Source: Gemmatimonadota bacterium (GTDB lineage: Bacteria > Gemmatimonadota > Gemmatimonadetes > Longimicrobiales > RSA9). From it: a stretch of 34,698 bases of DNA. Positions 33,055 through 34,698 of this stretch are shown in pieces. Position 1 is the stretch's first letter. The number at the start of each line of letters is the position of its first letter. Below the pieces are notes generated by a model. That model saw only the letters and a list, made by a program, of their open reading frames with translations. It was not told where the DNA came from and ran no database searches. The position numbers and the translations under genes were made by a program. The stretch lies in NCBI GenBank assembly GCA_016207445.1, contig JACQPS010000220.1, forward strand, positions 1 through 34,698, given 5' to 3'.

Positions 33055-33450
33055 GAAACCGTGAGCGCGCGACCCGGGCTGGAGGTCTGCACCGCCCCCT
33101 GCTTCAACCAGGAGCTGGTGAGGCGGCTGCGCGCGCACCTGCCGGCGGAAGACGAGCTGGAGCGGGCGCGGGCAGTGTTCGCGGGTCTGGCCGATCCCTG
33201 GCGTCTGAGGATCGTGCGGGCGCTGGCGATGGCCGAGGAGCTGTGTGTGTGCGATGTGGCGCACGTGCTGGGTACGACCGTGTCCACGGCCTCGCATCAC
33301 CTGCGGCGGCTTCGGCGGCTGGGTCTGCTGCGCTACCGGAGTGACGGGAAGATGGTCTACTACTCGCTGCGCGACGGTCTGGCCGCGGAGCTCGTGCGGC
33401 AGGTCCTGGCCCTGGAGGGGAGGCGCGGGCATGCCCGGAGGGGAGCGTAG
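33043..33450 (+). CDS. CadC-like ArsR-family metal-sensing repressor
   Basis: 135 aa winged-helix repressor. Two cysteine pairs, C16/C20 (CTAPC) and C68/C70 (ELCVCD), have the spacing of the Cd/Pb/Zn site of staphylococcal CadC (CX3C near the N-terminus and ELCVCD in helix 4). The DNA-recognition region is VSTASHHLRRLRRLGLL. The histidines of the second (alpha-5) zinc site are not seen. GTG at 33043 lies in the operator; GTG at 33061 is an alternative start that still keeps both cysteine pairs. It probably represses itself and the next two genes. Confidence 0.92.
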   Translation: MRANETVSARPGLEVCTAPCFNQELVRRLRAHLPAEDELERARAVFAGLADPWRLRIVRALAMAEELCVCDVAHVLGTTVSTASHHLRRLRRLGLLRYRSDGKMVYYSLRDGLAAELVRQVLALEGRRGHARRGA

Positions 33451-33757
33451 GCTGCCTGCTCTCGCGTGCAGCCTCCACGGCCCGGCGGACGTGGCTCTTC
33501 GGCGCAGCTTGATTCGCGAGCTACGCCACGCTGCGGACCGAGTCGAGGAACTCGGGGACGGTTACGCGCTGCGGCTCTCGGGCGATGTCGCGTCGTGCCG
33601 GAAGGCCATGGAATTCATCCTATTCGAGCGGGGCTGCTGTCCGTTTCTGCGCTTCGAGCTGGAGTTCGAGCCCGGCGGTCCACTCTGGTTGCGGATCCGA
33701 GGCCCCGAGGGCGCGAAGGAGTTCATCGCGGCGGAAGCGAGGGCGGCCGAGCAGTGA
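33431..33757 (+). CDS. Hypothetical protein with Cys-Cys motif in a metal-resistance operon
   Basis: 108 aa. The core sequence FILFERGCCPFLRFELEFEP has adjacent cysteines followed by a beta-rich stretch (GGPLWLRIRGPEGAKEF). From memory, small proteins with the pattern ERxCCxFLRFxL occur beside mercury- and arsenic-type regulators in high-GC bacteria, without an assigned function. It overlaps the repressor gene by 20 nt and the permease start by 4 nt (GTGA), so it belongs to the operon. A metal-handling role is inferred. Confidence 0.8.
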   Translation: MPGGERRLPALACSLHGPADVALRRSLIRELRHAADRVEELGDGYALRLSGDVASCRKAMEFILFERGCCPFLRFELEFEPGGPLWLRIRGPEGAKEFIAAEARAAEQ

Positions 33758-34698
33758 GCGCCACGGGTTGGCTCCTCGAGGTCGTCAGCGGCGCGCGCGA
33801 GTTCGTCCATCTGCTGCTCGAGGTGGCCCCGTTCTTCTTGCTGGGGGCGCTCGCGGGCGCGGCCGTGCAGGTATTCGTACCCGAGCAGCGGGCGGCGCGT
33901 CTGCTCGGAGGCAGCAACCCCCGCGCTCTCTTCACCGCCGTGGCCGCGGGCGCGATGCTGCCCGGCTGCTCGTGTGCGACCATCCCGATGGCTGCCGGAT
34001 TGAGCAGCGCCGGCAGTCCGCGGCTGGGCACGGTCGCGGCGTTCATCTTGGTGTCGCCGCTCCTGAGCCCCGTCACGGTGGTGCTGACCTGGGGGATGAT
34101 CGGCTGGGAGATGACGGTCGCCCGGACGGCGGCCGCGTTGACCGGAAGCGTCGTGCTCGGCGTCGTCATCAACCGGTACGAGCGCTGGTTCCGGGTTGGG
34201 CTGTCTCGGCGCGTGAGCTCCGCGCCAGTCGCGGCGGGGCGAAACGGTCGCGACGTGTGCCGGCCGGAGCATGACTGCGCGTGCTCCGAGCCGAGGCCTC
34301 GCTTCTGGCCTGCATTGCGCTCCCTGCTGCGCCAGATCACGCCGTATTTCCTGCTCGGTCTCTTCATTGCCGCCGCGCTGTCGGCCATGCTCCCGGCGAA
34401 TGCGCTCCCGCAGGTGCTGGGCGGATCGGCGGGTGCGGCCGCCTACGCATTGGCCGCCCTGGTCGGCATTCCGTTGTATGTATGCGAGGGCGAGGAGGTG
34501 CCGATCACGTTCGCGCTGCTCGGCCGAGGCCTCGGGCCGGGCCCCTCGCTTACTTTCCTCCTGGGATCGGTAGGCACGTGCATCCCCACGATGCTCATGG
34601 CGCGCGACATCCTGGGCCAGCGCGCGACCGTATTCTATCTCGCCTACTGGTCCGTGTTCGCCATCGGGTCGGGTGTGCTGTTGCAGCTCCTGCTCGGC
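33754..34698 (+). CDS. Permease of the PF03773 (ArsP/UPF0718-like) type, partial at window end
   Basis: At least 315 aa; no stop before the end of the window. Two blocks of hydrophobic helices each carry a family-type motif: MLPGCSCATIPMAAGL in the first half and VGIPLYVCEGEEVPITFALL in the second. The cytoplasmic linker between them has a Cys/His cluster (CRPEHDCACSE), a likely metal-binding site. GTG start overlaps the previous stop (GTGA). Relatives export metals or metalloids (ArsP methylarsenite, SO_0444 copper/zinc). With a CadC-like sensor upstream, a soft divalent metal is the best guess. Confidence 0.88.
   Translation, partial: MSATGWLLEVVSGAREFVHLLLEVAPFFLLGALAGAAVQVFVPEQRAARLLGGSNPRALFTAVAAGAMLPGCSCATIPMAAGLSSAGSPRLGTVAAFILVSPLLSPVTVVLTWGMIGWEMTVARTAAALTGSVVLGVVINRYERWFRVGLSRRVSSAPVAAGRNGRDVCRPEHDCACSEPRPRFWPALRSLLRQITPYFLLGLFIAAALSAMLPANALPQVLGGSAGAAAYALAALVGIPLYVCEGEEVPITFALLGRGLGPGPSLTFLLGSVGTCIPTMLMARDILGQRATVFYLAYWSVFAIGSGVLLQLLLG

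Overview
This is a high-GC chromosomal window from a diderm (outer-membrane-bearing) bacterium. Outer-membrane beta-barrels, lipoproteins, TonB, sigma-54 regulation and the housekeeping gene order fit Gemmatimonadota best. That placement is an inference from style and content, since no rRNA gene is present. No tRNA gene, CRISPR array, insertion sequence or prophage gene was seen.

Layout. Positions 1 to about 16,000 are all minus strand and form a respiratory/extracellular-electron-transfer type cluster. In transcription order (right to left) it holds: a CopD-like membrane protein; a nine-heme-motif lipoprotein cytochrome; a TonB-type protein; a small membrane protein; a Cache-HAMP-PAS histidine kinase; a sigma-54 activator response regulator; a cupredoxin; a cytochrome-porin fusion; a double-cupredoxin lipoprotein; a diheme cytochrome c; a CX3CH lipoprotein; a second cytochrome-porin fusion; and another cupredoxin. 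A terminator and a candidate sigma-54 promoter follow, then a Yip1-like membrane protein and a PilJ-HAMP sensor without an output domain. From sequence I count 14 c-type heme motifs (12 CXXCH, one CX3CH, one CX4CH) and four complete type-1 copper ligand sets (H..C..H..M).

From 16,066 onward almost everything is plus strand and mostly housekeeping: comF, gap, a zinc-ribbon protein, an alpha/beta hydrolase, pgk, tpiA, secG; then pyruvate dehydrogenase E1 alpha, E1 beta and E2 with lipB; a candidate orphan structured RNA; an RNase HI-like gene (minus) that lacks two classical catalytic acids; carA; an SppA-type peptidase; an HU/IHF-type protein; an ECF sigma/anti-sigma pair with a Spy-like periplasmic protein; moaD and moaE; and finally a CadC-like metal sensor, a Cys-Cys protein and a PF03773-type permease that runs off the end of the window.

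How the parts fit. The minus-strand cluster looks like one system that moves electrons across the outer membrane. The fused cytochrome-porins share the Cyc2 architecture (signal peptide, one N-terminal heme motif, then a beta-barrel). The cupredoxins and periplasmic cytochromes would carry electrons inward or outward, and the kinase/sigma-54 activator pair sits in the same operon as one porin. The substrate cannot be read from sequence. Several plus-strand genes have clear TTG...N17...TAnnnT promoters (17953, 27760, 28936, 33008). Dispersed CGCGGAG-type palindromic repeats lie at 21750, 32081 and 32485; at three gene ends such a repeat begins exactly at the stop codon.
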